Positions 1 to 9,100 of a DNA stretch of 64,000 bases are shown in pieces. Origin of the DNA: Chryseobacterium carnipullorum (GTDB lineage: Bacteria > Bacteroidota > Bacteroidia > Flavobacteriales > Weeksellaceae). Under the pieces are notes generated by a model. It saw only the letters and a list, made by a program, of their open reading frames with translations, searched no databases and was not told where the DNA came from. The position numbers and the translations under genes are program-made. Each line of letters begins with the position of its first letter. Positions within the stretch are counted from its first letter, which is position 1. The stretch spans positions 186,001-250,000 of the forward strand of contig NZ_FRCD01000003.1 of assembly GCF_900142785.1 (NCBI RefSeq). The letters run 5' to 3'.

Positions 1-508
1 TGCAACGCGGGAAGGACAATGGCCTTTTGCCGTAGTTCTAAGCTGTATCGACAGCCGTACTTCTGCAGAACTTATCTTTGATCAGGGATTGGGAGATATT
101 TTCAGTATCAGAATTGCCGGTAATTTTGTAAATCAGGACATTTTAGGCTCTATGGAATTTGGTTGTAACGTGGCAGGGTCCAAACTTGTAGTCGTTTTAG
201 GACATACTAAGTGTGGTGCACTAAAGGGAGGCCTTGACGCGGCACAAATTCAGGAAATGGGAATGGATAATCTGAACCATCTGATTAATCATTTTGACCC
301 AATTATCAATAACATTATCGAAGAAGGAGAAGAGCGTTCATCAAAAAACAGCTCACTTTTAGAAAGATTAAATCAGCAAAACGTAAAAAGTGCCATCGAA
401 GACATCCGTGCACAAAGCTCAACACTTAAAAACCTTGAAGATGAAGGTAAAATTAAAATAGTTGGAGCCAACTATGATGTTGAAACCGGAGTAGTAACCT
501 GGTTGTAA
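1..508 (+). CDS. Beta-carbonic anhydrase, 5' end cut by window
   Basis: Reversible hydration of CO2 to bicarbonate in the cytoplasm. The reading frame is open from base 2, so the true start lies outside the window. The zinc-site motif CIDSR is encoded near bases 44-58, and the second motif, HTKCGA, near base 205. Together these give the Cys-Asp-Arg and His-x2-Cys signature of beta-class enzymes. The C-terminal part, including the helix around LNHLINHF and the final strand ending in GVVTWL, is complete. About 168 residues are visible of a family length of roughly 200-230. A hairpin terminator follows. Family assignment is firm; the physiological role is not visible here. Confidence 0.93.
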   Translation, partial: ATREGQWPFAVVLSCIDSRTSAELIFDQGLGDIFSIRIAGNFVNQDILGSMEFGCNVAGSKLVVVLGHTKCGALKGGLDAAQIQEMGMDNLNHLINHFDPIINNIIEEGEERSSKNSSLLERLNQQNVKSAIEDIRAQSSTLKNLEDEGKIKIVGANYDVETGVVTWL

Positions 509-582
509 GAACTAAAATTTGCACATTTATAATAAACGGATATAAAAAATCAGATTGGAAATTGATTTTTAAAGCACAAAAG

Positions 583-616
583 AAGACCACCAAAATATCG
601 GTGGTCTTTATTTTTT
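583..616 (+). terminator. Rho-independent terminator after carbonic anhydrase
   Basis: Perfect 9-bp stem AAGACCACC/GGTGGTCTT with an 8-nt loop, followed by a T-rich stretch. It ends the carbonic anhydrase transcript before the convergent pth gene. Confidence 0.85.
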
Positions 617-707
617 GATAAATTTTCTGAACTTAATGACTGTACTCTAATGATAAAGGAAATTAAACAATCTATTCTATCTAGATCCAGAATAAGATAA
701 TCGTGAA

Positions 708-1271
708 TTACTTTCCGTTGAATGCTGACATTGTATTGTTGATACCGGCAAAAACAAAAGACAGGCTGGCTTTCGAAAATTGATCAATTCGCTCACCAAG
801 TTTTTCAGCCTCCTCTGTATTCCATGTTCCCAGCACATAATCTACCTGACGGCCTTCGGAAAAGTCTGCAGAGATTCCAAATCGAAGTCTTGCATAATTC
901 TGGGTTTTCAGCATTTCATTGATGCTTTTCAGACCGTTGTGACCTGCATCGGAGCCTTTCATTTTCATTCTCAGGGTTCCGAACGGAAGGGCAAGATCAT
1001 CTGTAATGATCAGTACATTCTCCAATGGGATATTCTCCTTCTGCATCCAGAACTTTACCGCATTTCCGGAAAGGTTCATATAGGTATCAGGCTTCAGGAC
1101 GAAAACTTTTCTTCCCTTGTATTTCCCTTCTGCCATCCAGCCAAAATTGGTTGTATTAAATGAAGCTTCCAGTGTTTCCGCTATTTTCTCAGCTACTTTA
1201 AATCCTATATTGTGGCGTGTATTTTCGTATTCCGGACCTTTGTTTCCAAGGCCAACTATTAAATATTTCAT
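708..1271 (-). CDS. pth: Peptidyl-tRNA hydrolase
   Basis: Releases tRNA from peptidyl-tRNAs dropped by the ribosome, so it is an essential recycling enzyme. The protein is 187 residues, the usual size. It begins with the family start MKYLIVGLGN. Asn10, the catalytic His20 in TRHNIG, Asn66 in YMNLSG, the acidic pair near residue 91 (TDDLALP) and the GHNGLKS motif near residue 110 are all present. The ATG at 1271 lies just after a TAATTTTG -7 element at 1286-1293, which supports this start. It faces the carbonic anhydrase gene. Confidence 0.97.
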   Translation of the reverse strand: MKYLIVGLGNKGPEYENTRHNIGFKVAEKIAETLEASFNTTNFGWMAEGKYKGRKVFVLKPDTYMNLSGNAVKFWMQKENIPLENVLIITDDLALPFGTLRMKMKGSDAGHNGLKSINEMLKTQNYARLRFGISADFSEGRQVDYVLGTWNTEEAEKLGERIDQFSKASLSFVFAGINNTMSAFNGK

Positions 1272-1285
1272 TTAGAAATTTTTTG

Positions 1286-1293
1286 CAAAATTA
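1286..1293 (-). promoter_or_regulatory. -7 promoter element of pth
   Basis: Minus-strand TAATTTTG fits the Bacteroidota -7 consensus TAnnTTTG, 14 nt upstream of the pth ATG. A TTG at 1316-1318 is 22 nt further upstream and could serve as the -33 element, although it lies inside the neighbouring terminator. Confidence 0.5.
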
Positions 1294-1299
1294 AGCGAT

Positions 1300-1334
1300 A
1301 AAAAATAAAAAAACCCAATCTTACAAAGATTGGG
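1300..1334 (-). terminator. Terminator of lipoprotein gene 1358-2290
   Basis: Stem CCCAATC/GATTGGG with a 7-nt loop. The minus-strand RNA continues into a U-rich tract (A-rich on the plus strand at 1300-1313). Confidence 0.8.
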
Positions 1335-1357
1335 CCTGTATATTTTAAAGATTCTTG

Positions 1358-2290
1358 TTAGAATGGCTTATAAATGTAGTTCACTCCAAATCCTTTCGTC
1401 ATATACGTCTGAGGATCGTAGTTATAGTTTGTTGTTCTGCTTACAGGAGATGGAATTGGTGGTATCAGGTCTGTTACAGACAATTTCTTAGGATTATTCG
1501 GAGACAAGATATGGCTTTCTCTGTCATTGATCTCTGTAGATAGAAGTCTTGAAATTTTATAAACCCCAGGCAGCAGTGTAAACGGACTGATTTCAGTATC
1601 ATAATTTACAAAATCATATGCCAATCTGGTGGTAGGTCTTCCAAATGCTCCACCAGCCATAGGTCCGTAATTTCTTACTACTCTGGATACGTTATCCCCT
1701 AAATAAGTATATCCTGTTTTAGAATAGCTGATAAACACAAACGGCGTTCCGGAAACATCAGGACCATTTTTCATAATGATAGAATCCAGTTTAGCGGTAG
1801 AAGCGTTATATTTCAGATTATAAAGTGCTTTTGTTTTTCTTAAAAGCGTCTGAGGTCCAGGATTTGTTGCAGGAGGAACAGGCGGCGGTCTTCTGAAAAC
1901 AGAACGGTTTTCAGAAATTGTCTCTAACCTGTCGTTGGGTCCATAAGTAAATAACTGGCTGTAAGAAACACTGTCTTTATCGAGCTTTCCGTTTCCATCA
2001 AGATCCAGAAATCCATTGAAGGAAATTTGGCTCACTTTGTTGCCACTGTAAGCAATATCCGTAATTGAAGCACTGTCCGTGATTACTTTTGTTACCAAAA
2101 GGCCACTGTAGTGATATTCTGCTAATGTATCTTTATCTGTGATTTCTCTGTATAATGCTCTAGGACCATTTAATCCTCCTGTATTATTCAGATCCAGTAA
2201 TGGATCTCCGTTTTCGTCCAACATGTCCTTGCAGGAATGTATTGAAGAAACCCCTGCTATTAATAAAATAAAGTAGAAAAGTCGTTTCAT
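1358..2290 (-). CDS. Predicted lipoprotein of unknown function (paralogue of next gene)
   Basis: A 310-residue protein with a lipoprotein signal peptide. A hydrophobic stretch ends in a lipobox-like SIHSC, so Cys20 would be lipidated, followed by KDMLDENGD. I recognise no catalytic domain. The C-terminal third shares an ordered pattern with the neighbouring 291-residue lipoprotein: FVNYD, then SPF and LP, then a bulky segment, then ILSPNNP, then a proline-rich stretch and a Tyr-rich end. Both also carry short YNGD/YSGN-type beta motifs. It is therefore a tandem paralogue. It has its own TATATTTG -7 element and its own terminator, so it can be transcribed separately. Outer-membrane location is inferred. 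Confidence 0.8.
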   Translation of the reverse strand: MKRLFYFILLIAGVSSIHSCKDMLDENGDPLLDLNNTGGLNGPRALYREITDKDTLAEYHYSGLLVTKVITDSASITDIAYSGNKVSQISFNGFLDLDGNGKLDKDSVSYSQLFTYGPNDRLETISENRSVFRRPPPVPPATNPGPQTLLRKTKALYNLKYNASTAKLDSIIMKNGPDVSGTPFVFISYSKTGYTYLGDNVSRVVRNYGPMAGGAFGRPTTRLAYDFVNYDTEISPFTLLPGVYKISRLLSTEINDRESHILSPNNPKKLSVTDLIPPIPSPVSRTTNYNYDPQTYMTKGFGVNYIYKPF

Positions 2291-2315
2291 TTCCAGGTAA
2301 TTGTTTATTTTTTGA

Positions 2316-2323
2316 CAAATATA
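2316..2323 (-). promoter_or_regulatory. -7 promoter element of lipoprotein gene
   Basis: Minus-strand TATATTTG (TAnnTTTG class), 25 nt upstream of the ATG at 2290. No clear -33 TTG at the usual distance. The same word precedes the paralogue at 3288-3295. Confidence 0.5.
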
Positions 2324-2350
2324 ACTTTTTTTTGAACAAAAGTTATGTTT
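2321..2350 (-). terminator. AT-rich hairpin between paralogous lipoprotein genes
   Basis: ATAACTTTT/AAAAGTTAT, 9-bp stem with an 8-nt loop, lies downstream of the 291-residue lipoprotein gene and overlaps the promoter of the next gene. It is a weak candidate terminator because the stem is AT-rich. Confidence 0.3.
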
Positions 2351-2388
2351 TTATTTATATTCTAATAAAACCGATAATCAATTGAGGC

Positions 2389-3264
2389 TTATAAGGTTCT
2401 GTATGCATATTTAAGCACCTGATCCTTATCGGAAACCGGATAGTTAAATGCATCATACACATAAGTCATTGGGGTATTCACTCCAGATGCAGGACTTGGA
2501 GGCATTACAAATACAGATGTAGGATTATTGGGAGAAATTCTGTAGAAATTTTCAGGACGGATCAAGCTCCAGGCTGTGAAAAATGTTTTCGGAAGCGTTG
2601 AGAACGGGTTAACCTTAGAATCATAATTCTGAAAGCTGTACACAGTTAACTTAGCCGTAGTCATATTAGGAGCACCTGTTCCGGTAAGAGTACCATTGGT
2701 GCATTCTGCTTTAAAAATATTATCTCCATTATAAGTAAAAGTGCTTTCAGTAAATAAGCTGTATGCGGTATTTCCTGATACTTTTCTTTTTTCCAGAATT
2801 TTAACAAGCTTTTTGCCTGTAGCATCATAGGTAAATGTATAATCACTTACAAATGAATCTATGGCGGCAGCCGCTGTAGCGGTACAAGTAGCACTGTATA
2901 CATTCCCTTTGCTGTCTTCACTTACGCTGAAATCATAAGCCATACTGCCTGTTAAACTTCCAACAAATTTTATTTTTCCAATTTTATTATTGATATACGT
3001 CGCTGTACCTGTATAATAATTATTGGTCACTCCATCTCTTAACATTCCTTTCTGAAAAACAGTTCCATTGACTGTATATTCTTCCTGAACATTATTGTTT
3101 AATGTAATTTTTTCCAGGACTCTGGCTGGTGGAGGGGTTGTATTCCCGTTATTTCCGCCATTATTGGCGCTTGGTTCAAATTGATCTGATGAAGAATTGT
3201 CACATGAAACCAGAAGCCCGAAAACCACTCCGGTAATGACTTTAAAAAGATAGTTTTTTCCCAT
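2389..3264 (-). CDS. Predicted lipoprotein of unknown function (paralogue)
   Basis: A 291-residue protein. The signal peptide ends in VFGLLVSC, with Cys21 as the likely lipidated residue. A low-complexity Ser/Asn/Gly/Pro linker follows (SANNGGNNGNTTPPPAR), typical of a surface tether. The rest is predicted beta-rich, with repeated YTFTYD and FTYNGDN-type motifs reminiscent of short RHS/YD-like strands, and ends with FQNYDSKVNPFSTLPK and ISPNNP motifs shared with the downstream lipoprotein. I do not recognise a named family. The TATATTTG element at 3288-3295 supports the ATG at 3264. Confidence 0.8.
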   Translation of the reverse strand: MGKNYLFKVITGVVFGLLVSCDNSSSDQFEPSANNGGNNGNTTPPPARVLEKITLNNNVQEEYTVNGTVFQKGMLRDGVTNNYYTGTATYINNKIGKIKFVGSLTGSMAYDFSVSEDSKGNVYSATCTATAAAAIDSFVSDYTFTYDATGKKLVKILEKRKVSGNTAYSLFTESTFTYNGDNIFKAECTNGTLTGTGAPNMTTAKLTVYSFQNYDSKVNPFSTLPKTFFTAWSLIRPENFYRISPNNPTSVFVMPPSPASGVNTPMTYVYDAFNYPVSDKDQVLKYAYRTL

Positions 3265-3287
3265 GAAAAAATATTTTAGTGAGTTTA

Positions 3288-3295
3288 CAAATATA
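3288..3295 (-). promoter_or_regulatory. -7 promoter element of upstream lipoprotein gene
   Basis: Minus-strand TATATTTG, 23 nt from the ATG at 3264. It matches the element in front of the paralogue in both sequence and distance. Confidence 0.5.
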
Positions 3296-3416
3296 ATTTA
3301 TTTTTTTGATGAAAACATTCACTTATTCAACAAATCCACAACAATGTTTATCTTTTGATAAAAAAAACCTAAAAACATAATGCTTTTAGGTTTATAATGA
3401 TGATCTATTGCTTAAT

Positions 3417-4160
3417 TTAGTAAGGCTGAAGTACAGATGTAGTCAAAACAGACTGAGACATCTCATTATTCAGAAATTGCGTATTAACGGCAGTTCCTAT
3501 TCCTAAAGTCCCCGAATTCAGGTTTCTTTTGGTACAGGCTACTGACACGTTGTAATTGTTCTTCGGAGTAAGATTCGTAAGGGTTGCATTAAGATTAAAG
3601 ATTTTATAACTTCCTTCCGATCCTATTAAAACATCCGTTCTAACCGCTCTAAGATTGTTATCCACAAAAATCCCGCAGGCAAAACCTGAAGAAGCATTCG
3701 TATTACCTGTTTTCTGGGCTGTCGTCTGAAAAGTAAAAACCACTTTATTGACAGCATTGGTAATAGAAAAAGTATCAACTGTTCCAGGAAGAACGGTCCA
3801 GGTATTGTTAATGGCCGTTCCCTCCGTGTAGGGAGTTGTAGCCCCATTAGGAGAGGAAAAAGTGGCACCGGTTTGATCCGAAACCGTATTCAGTGAAAAC
3901 ACAGACATACTACCCTGCCCATCAGCAATTTTTATACTCTTCCAGTCATTCGCATTCATTTCCGAATTGTTATGAAAAATAGTTCCGGCTGATCCGGCTG
4001 ATCCTTTCAATAAATTCGTTCCTCCGGTCCTGATTTCTTTTCTTACGTTGATATCACCGTTTATATCCAGCATCGTACTAGGATTGGGAGTATTTACCCC
4101 CACCTGCGCATTGGCTACTACAGCAAACAGCAAAGATTTTATAATAATAATTTTTTTCAT
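3417..4160 (-). CDS. Secreted VGVNTP-motif protein, third gene of paralogous operon
   Basis: A 247-residue protein with a signal peptide (MKKIIIIKSLLFAVVANA before QVGVNTP). The mature N-terminus carries the pattern QVG(V/I)NTPNP..LDINGDI, a motif common at the start of Bacteroidota surface proteins and shared with the next two genes. The remaining beta-rich domain shares FQTTAQKTG, ACGIFVDNNLRAVR and VSVACTKR with its paralogues (FACGIFVDNKL and VSVACSR in the second copy). The ATG at 4160 is 7 nt after the stop of the preceding gene, so it is co-transcribed. No catalytic motif is seen. A structural or adhesive surface role is inference. Confidence 0.8.
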   Translation of the reverse strand: MKKIIIIKSLLFAVVANAQVGVNTPNPSTMLDINGDINVRKEIRTGGTNLLKGSAGSAGTIFHNNSEMNANDWKSIKIADGQGSMSVFSLNTVSDQTGATFSSPNGATTPYTEGTAINNTWTVLPGTVDTFSITNAVNKVVFTFQTTAQKTGNTNASSGFACGIFVDNNLRAVRTDVLIGSEGSYKIFNLNATLTNLTPKNNYNVSVACTKRNLNSGTLGIGTAVNTQFLNNEMSQSVLTTSVLQPY

Positions 4161-4167
4161 GCCTAGA

Positions 4168-4983
4168 TTAGTTTATAATTGCATTAAACACCTGAGGAAC
4201 CTCATATACATCTACCTTCAGAGAAGACTGAGCAATAAAGCTGTTAATGTTCGTTTCTGCATTGATTCCTATAGCCAGTACAACATCACTTGCAGTTCTG
4301 TAGGACCCAAGTCTTGAACAGGCAACACTTACCGTATGCTGTCCTTTGGAAAGATTAGCGACTACTCCAATCTGATTATGGGTAATAAAAGTACTGCTTG
4401 CACTACTTGCTTTTAAGTTTCTCTGCCTTAGATTGACAAGCTTGTTATCCACAAAAATACCACATGCATAATCTATAGAAATATCCGGTGTTCCGTTGGC
4501 CGGCAGGTTAGCCTGCACTACGGTCTCAAACTGAAAATAAGTTTTGCTTTCTGTACTGAAAACGCTGATAGGCTGTGACAAACCAGCAATACTCTTAAAT
4601 CCAGGAAGGCTGGAAATATCAGCCCCTTTAGTAAATGCCGTATTTTTAGCCGCAATACTGGACTGTTCCGTACTGGTAAATTTCACTCCGGTTCTGTCTG
4701 AAAAAGAGTTATTGAATATTAAATAGAATTTGTTAGGCTCATATTCAGGAATACGAAGTGATTTCCAGATTGGAGGATAACCTTCTCCCTGAGAAACAAG
4801 AATCTGGTCGTTATTTCCCTGAGAAAGACTGTTGTCTGCAGGGTTCAGAACAACGATTTTATTTCTTAAATTGATATCACCGTTGATATCAAGTTTTGCT
4901 TTTGGAGAATTGGTATTGATTCCCACTTGAGCAGAAAGAGACAGTCCTGCTATAAAAAACAGGATTGATATAATATTTTTCAT
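4168..4983 (-). CDS. Secreted VGINT-motif protein, second gene of paralogous operon
   Basis: A 271-residue protein starting at ATG 4983; a TTG immediately before it would add one residue. The signal peptide ends LSLSAQ, followed by VGINTNSPKAKLDINGDINLR. The middle has a conserved phrase near QGEGYPPIWKSLRIPEY that matches QGEGLPAVWKSLN in the first gene. The C-terminal part has YACGIFVDNKLVNLRQ and VSVACSRLG. The start lies 3 nt from the stop of the first gene (TAA TTG ATG), indicating translational coupling. Function unknown. Confidence 0.8.
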   Translation of the reverse strand: MKNIISILFFIAGLSLSAQVGINTNSPKAKLDINGDINLRNKIVVLNPADNSLSQGNNDQILVSQGEGYPPIWKSLRIPEYEPNKFYLIFNNSFSDRTGVKFTSTEQSSIAAKNTAFTKGADISSLPGFKSIAGLSQPISVFSTESKTYFQFETVVQANLPANGTPDISIDYACGIFVDNKLVNLRQRNLKASSASSTFITHNQIGVVANLSKGQHTVSVACSRLGSYRTASDVVLAIGINAETNINSFIAQSSLKVDVYEVPQVFNAIIN

Positions 4984-4986
4984 CAA

Positions 4987-5808
4987 TTAATTGCTTTTAT
5001 AAGTTACATATTCAATAACATCGATCTTCATAATCGACTCCAGTGTAAATGCATTGGAAACCGTATTCGTATCCGACACATTACGTCCTACGGTAAACTG
5101 CGAATTTACATTTGATGCATTGATTTTTCGGCACGCTACTTCAAGCTTCTGGGTGCCAATTGGAACATTCTGCTCTGTATAGTTAAGGGTAAAAATATAA
5201 TCCTGAATACCGGATTTCTCTGTATTGTTGTTTGAAACAACCTTATCCGGACGTACTGCTACCAATTTTCCGTTTCGGAAAACACCACAGGTAAAAGTAA
5301 TAGATTCTGAAGTAGCAGCATCGGGAGCCTTCATTTCTATCCCTGTCTGAAACTGATAAGTAAGTCTGTTTTTTCCGTTTTTGATGATAAAACTGTTTTG
5401 CAATCCATCAATTTTCGACCACTTTCCCTTTGAGGTATCGGTAATATCATCACCTACACTATTTTTATAAACATCATCTGCCGCGACACCACTTGAAAGC
5501 GTCGTAATACCTGCCTGATCTGAAGAAAGGTACGAATTGATCAATTTGTACTGTCCTTCCTCCATAAAGGAAACATTCAATGATTTCCAGACAGCAGGCA
5601 AGCCTTCTCCCTGTGAAACCAAAACCTGGCCGTTCAACCCGGCACTTCCTGCCTGAGAAGATGTACCGCCTACTCTAAGTTCTTTTCTTAACGTGGTTTT
5701 CCCGTTGACATCGAGATTAGATTTGGGAGAAGCAGTCCCAATTCCCACTTGCGCATTAGCAGAAAGCGATAAAAGCCCGGCTGCGCAACAATAGATAATT
5801 CTTTTCAT
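4987..5808 (-). CDS. Secreted VGIGT-motif protein, first gene of paralogous operon
   Basis: A 273-residue protein. The frame is open to an ATG at 5841, but I choose ATG 5808. It gives a proper signal peptide (MKRIIYCCAAGLLSLSANAQ), and a TACCTTTG -7 element at 5820-5827 would put the transcription start only a few bases before it, downstream of 5841. After the signal come VGIGTASPKSNLDVNGK and later QGEGLPAVWKSLN, FTCGVFRNGKLVAVRP and LEVACRKI, all with counterparts in the two following genes. It is the promoter-proximal member of a three-paralogue operon. The product is probably exported to the cell surface; no enzyme motif is seen. Confidence 0.8.
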   Translation of the reverse strand: MKRIIYCCAAGLLSLSANAQVGIGTASPKSNLDVNGKTTLRKELRVGGTSSQAGSAGLNGQVLVSQGEGLPAVWKSLNVSFMEEGQYKLINSYLSSDQAGITTLSSGVAADDVYKNSVGDDITDTSKGKWSKIDGLQNSFIIKNGKNRLTYQFQTGIEMKAPDAATSESITFTCGVFRNGKLVAVRPDKVVSNNNTEKSGIQDYIFTLNYTEQNVPIGTQKLEVACRKINASNVNSQFTVGRNVSDTNTVSNAFTLESIMKIDVIEYVTYKSN

Positions 5809-5819
5809 AATATGGGCTG

Positions 5820-5827
5820 CAAAGGTA
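5820..5827 (-). promoter_or_regulatory. -7 promoter element of the paralogous secreted-protein operon
   Basis: Minus-strand TACCTTTG (TAnnTTTG), 11 nt before ATG 5808. No TTG at -33, so an activator may be needed; a palindrome lies at 5857-5871. Confidence 0.55.
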
Positions 5828-5856
5828 TGAATTAAAATCATAAAAAAAACTTTATG

Positions 5857-5871
5857 ACCAGTTAAACTGGT
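5857..5871. promoter_or_regulatory. Candidate operator, perfect short palindrome
   Basis: ACCAGTT-A-AACTGGT is a 7-bp perfect inverted repeat around one central base. It lies about 30 bp upstream of the -7 element of the three-gene operon, where an activator would bind in place of a -33 element. The regulator is unknown. Confidence 0.4.
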
Positions 5872-5897
5872 AGAAATAAAGCAATTACGTTATAGAA

Positions 5898-6014
5898 TTA
5901 ATTGTACCAAAAAGTAGAATTATTACTACAAATCATTTCTTTTTTCATGTTTTGAGCAGAACAAACCCTGGTAAACCCAATAACAGCAATAGATACAGCG
6001 TTTTCTTTTCTCAT
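5898..6014 (-). CDS. Candidate small secreted peptide (38 aa)
   Basis: A short open frame in the 5809-6161 intergenic stretch. It reads MRKENAVSIAVIGF, then TRVCSAQ, then NMKKEMICSNNSTFWYN and a TAA stop. The first 21 residues resemble a short export signal ending in SAQ, as in neighbouring secreted proteins, leaving a 17-residue tail with one Cys. There is no clear -7 element directly upstream. It could be a real small peptide, a remnant of a longer secreted protein, or chance. Confidence 0.25.
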   Translation of the reverse strand: MRKENAVSIAVIGFTRVCSAQNMKKEMICSNNSTFWYN

Positions 6015-6090
6015 TATATGGTGATTTTAAAGCCCTTTAAGATCTACATTATATCATCCGGTTTTTAGCATTTCTACTGAAAAAAATCAT

Positions 6091-6130
6091 AAAAAAAGAT
6101 CCGAAAACTTACATTTCCAGATCTTTTTTG
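6091..6130 (-). terminator. Terminator of mfd
   Basis: A two-part stem (AAAAAAGATC/GATCTTTTTT outside, GGAAA/TTTTC inside), separated by one mismatch, with T tracts on both strands. It lies 31 nt past the mfd stop. Confidence 0.7.
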
Positions 6131-6161
6131 TTTTTTATTAAGATTTTAAAGCACATTTTAT

Positions 6162-9100
6162 TTAATGATGCCCGATAATGGTCTTCAACAGCATATTAAC
6201 CTCATCCACATTTTTCACTTTTTCTTTTCTCATCATGAGTAGATTTCCTTCTTTTCCCACCTTCTCTTTAAGTTGTGCTTCCGCCGGATTTTGGGTTAAA
6301 TAGCTGATGATATGCCTGAATCTATCCGTCTGATAAAACTTATCCTGAGGATTAGCCGGAAAATATCCTAAAAATACGCCATTCTTCATAACGATTTTTT
6401 CAAACCCTATATCGGCAGCAAGCCATTTCAGCGCAACACTCTTTAACAAATTAACCGCTTCTTTAGGTAAAGATCCAAAACGATCAATCAGCTCCAATTC
6501 AAACTGATGGAGATCCTTCTCATTGTTGATCTCTGCAATTTTTTGATATAGGAGCAGCCTTTCTTCTGTATTGGAGATATAGAAATCCGGTAGCATCAGC
6601 TCAAGATCCGTATCAATATTTACATCTTTAACTGATTTGAAAAGTTTCTGCCTGTCCTCTTCATTATCGAATAGATTTTCGAAGTCCGCATCATCTTTAA
6701 GCTCTTCCAAAGCTTCCTGCATCATTTTCTGATACGTTTCAAAACCCATCTCATTAATAAAACCACTCTGTTCTGCTCCCAGAAGATCTCCGGCACCACG
6801 AATCTCCAAATCTTTCATGGCAATCTGAAATCCACTTCCAAGATCTGAAAACTGTTCAATCGCTTCCAGTCGTTTTCTGGCATCGGAAGTCATCATATCA
6901 TAAGGAGGTGTAATCAGGTAACAGAATGCTTTTCTATTGCTACGACCAACTCTTCCTCTCATCTGGTGAAGATCTGCCATTCCGAATCTGTGAGCATCAT
7001 TAATAAAGATGGTATTCGCATTAGGAACATCTACTCCACTTTCAACAATAGTAGTAGCCACAAGCACATCATACTTTCCTTCCATAAAATCAAGCACATT
7101 TTTTTCCAGTTGCTTGCCTTCCATCTGACCATGTCCTGTAATGACTCTTGCATCGGGGACCAGTCTCTGAATGAGCCCGGCAATATCTTTAAGGTTTTCT
7201 ACCCTGTTGTTGATAAAATAAACCTGCCCGTCTCTCTGAAGCTCATAAGAAACAGCATCCCTGAGTATTTCTTCGCTAAATCCTATCAACTGTGTATCAA
7301 CAGGCTGCCTGTTTGGTGGTGGAGTTTTGATCACCGAAAGGTCTCTTGCCGCCATCAGCGAAAACTGAAGGGTTCTTGGGATAGGAGTAGCAGTTAATGT
7401 AAGAGTATCAACATTATTTTTTAAGGTCTTCAGCTTATCCTTTACCGAAACTCCGAATTTATGCTCTTCATCAATAATCAGTAATCCTAAATCTTTAAAT
7501 TTAACTGAAGCGCTCACTAGCTGATGGGTTCCTATTATAATATCTACCTTTCCATTTTTAAGACCATCTAAAGCTTCTGCTTTCTGCTTGGCTGTTCTGA
7601 ACCTGTTTACATAAGAAACATTCACCGGAAAATCTTTCAATCTTTCTTTGAAACTTCTGAAATGCTGGAAAGCAAGAATCGTTGTAGGAACCAGCACAGC
7701 TACCTGCTTTCCATCCGTTGCCGCTTTAAATGCCGCCCGGATGGCAACTTCTGTTTTACCAAACCCCACATCTCCGCAGACCAGCCTGTCCATCACTGTA
7801 TCTGCTTCCATATCTCTTTTTACATCAATGGTTGCTTTTTCCTGATCCGGAGTATCTTCATAAATAAAACTGGCTTCCAGCTCATTCTGGAGATAAGAAT
7901 CCGGAGTGAAAGAAAATCCTTTTGCTGTTTTTCTTTCAGCGTATAATTTTATAAGGTCAAAAGCTATTTGTTTTACTTTGGCTTTCGTTTTCTGCTTCAA
8001 AGATTTCCAGGCCGGTGACCCCAGCTTACTAAGGACAACTTCCTTACCGTCCGGTCCATTGAATTTCGAGATCTTATGAAGCGAATGAATACTTACATAT
8101 AATAAATCTCCATTTTTATAGGTTAGCTTAAAACATTCCTGGATCTTCCCATCATTATTAACTTTAACAAGTCCCATGAATTTTCCGATTCCATGATCAA
8201 TGTGAGCAATGTAATCTCCAATTTTAAGGGACATCAGATCTTTCAGGGTAAGCTGTTCAGATTTTGCAAAAGTATTTTTCGCTTTATACCGCTGGTAACG
8301 GTCAAAGATCTGATGATCTGTATAGACCAAAAGCTTCTGCCCGTTATCTACGAACCCCTCATGAAGTTCAGACCTGAAGCTTTTGAAAGGAAGTTCATGT
8401 TCCAGTTCTTCAAATATAGACTCCAGCCTTTCTCTCTGCTTTTCAGTTGAAAAAGAGATCCAGGTATCGAACCCTTCATTCTGCTTTTCTTCAAGATCTT
8501 CAATTAATAATTCAAAATTCTTATGAAAAGAAGGTTGTGGAAGCTGTTCTACTTTTATTTCAGTGATTTCTTTGATTCCCTCAATAGGAGTACCCGCAAA
8601 ATCTATGGTTTTAAACTTTTTAAAATCAAACAGGAATTCCTGGTCTGATATAAAAAGCTCCTGAGGTTTTCTGTGAGCAATATCCTTATTCAAAGTATCA
8701 TATTTCTCCAGAGATTTCTCATAAAAAGTTCTGATCTTCTGCATTCCGACAGGACCGTTCCTTGAAATGATAAAGCTATCAACAGGCAATAGCTGCAGCA
8801 GTGAAACTCTGGTTCCAGTTACAGAAAAATTCATATTGGAAACCAGCTGAAAATCTTTCACTTTATCCAAGGAAAGCTGAGTTTCAATATCAAAAGTTTT
8901 AATACTTTCCACCTCATTTCCGAAGAATGTGAGACGGTATGGTTTTTCGTAAGAATACGAAAATACATCTACAATTCCACCTCTGACAGAAAATTCTCCG
9001 GGTTCAGAAACAAAATCTGTCTGCTGAAAGCTATAATGAGTAAGCAACTCGTCTACAAAATCGAAATCAAGCTGATCCCCTACCTTTATATGGTGTGATA

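Noticed and set aside
5809..5841. Longer start for the first VGIGT operon gene
   Set aside because: It would lie upstream of the TACCTTTG promoter element and would bury the signal peptide.
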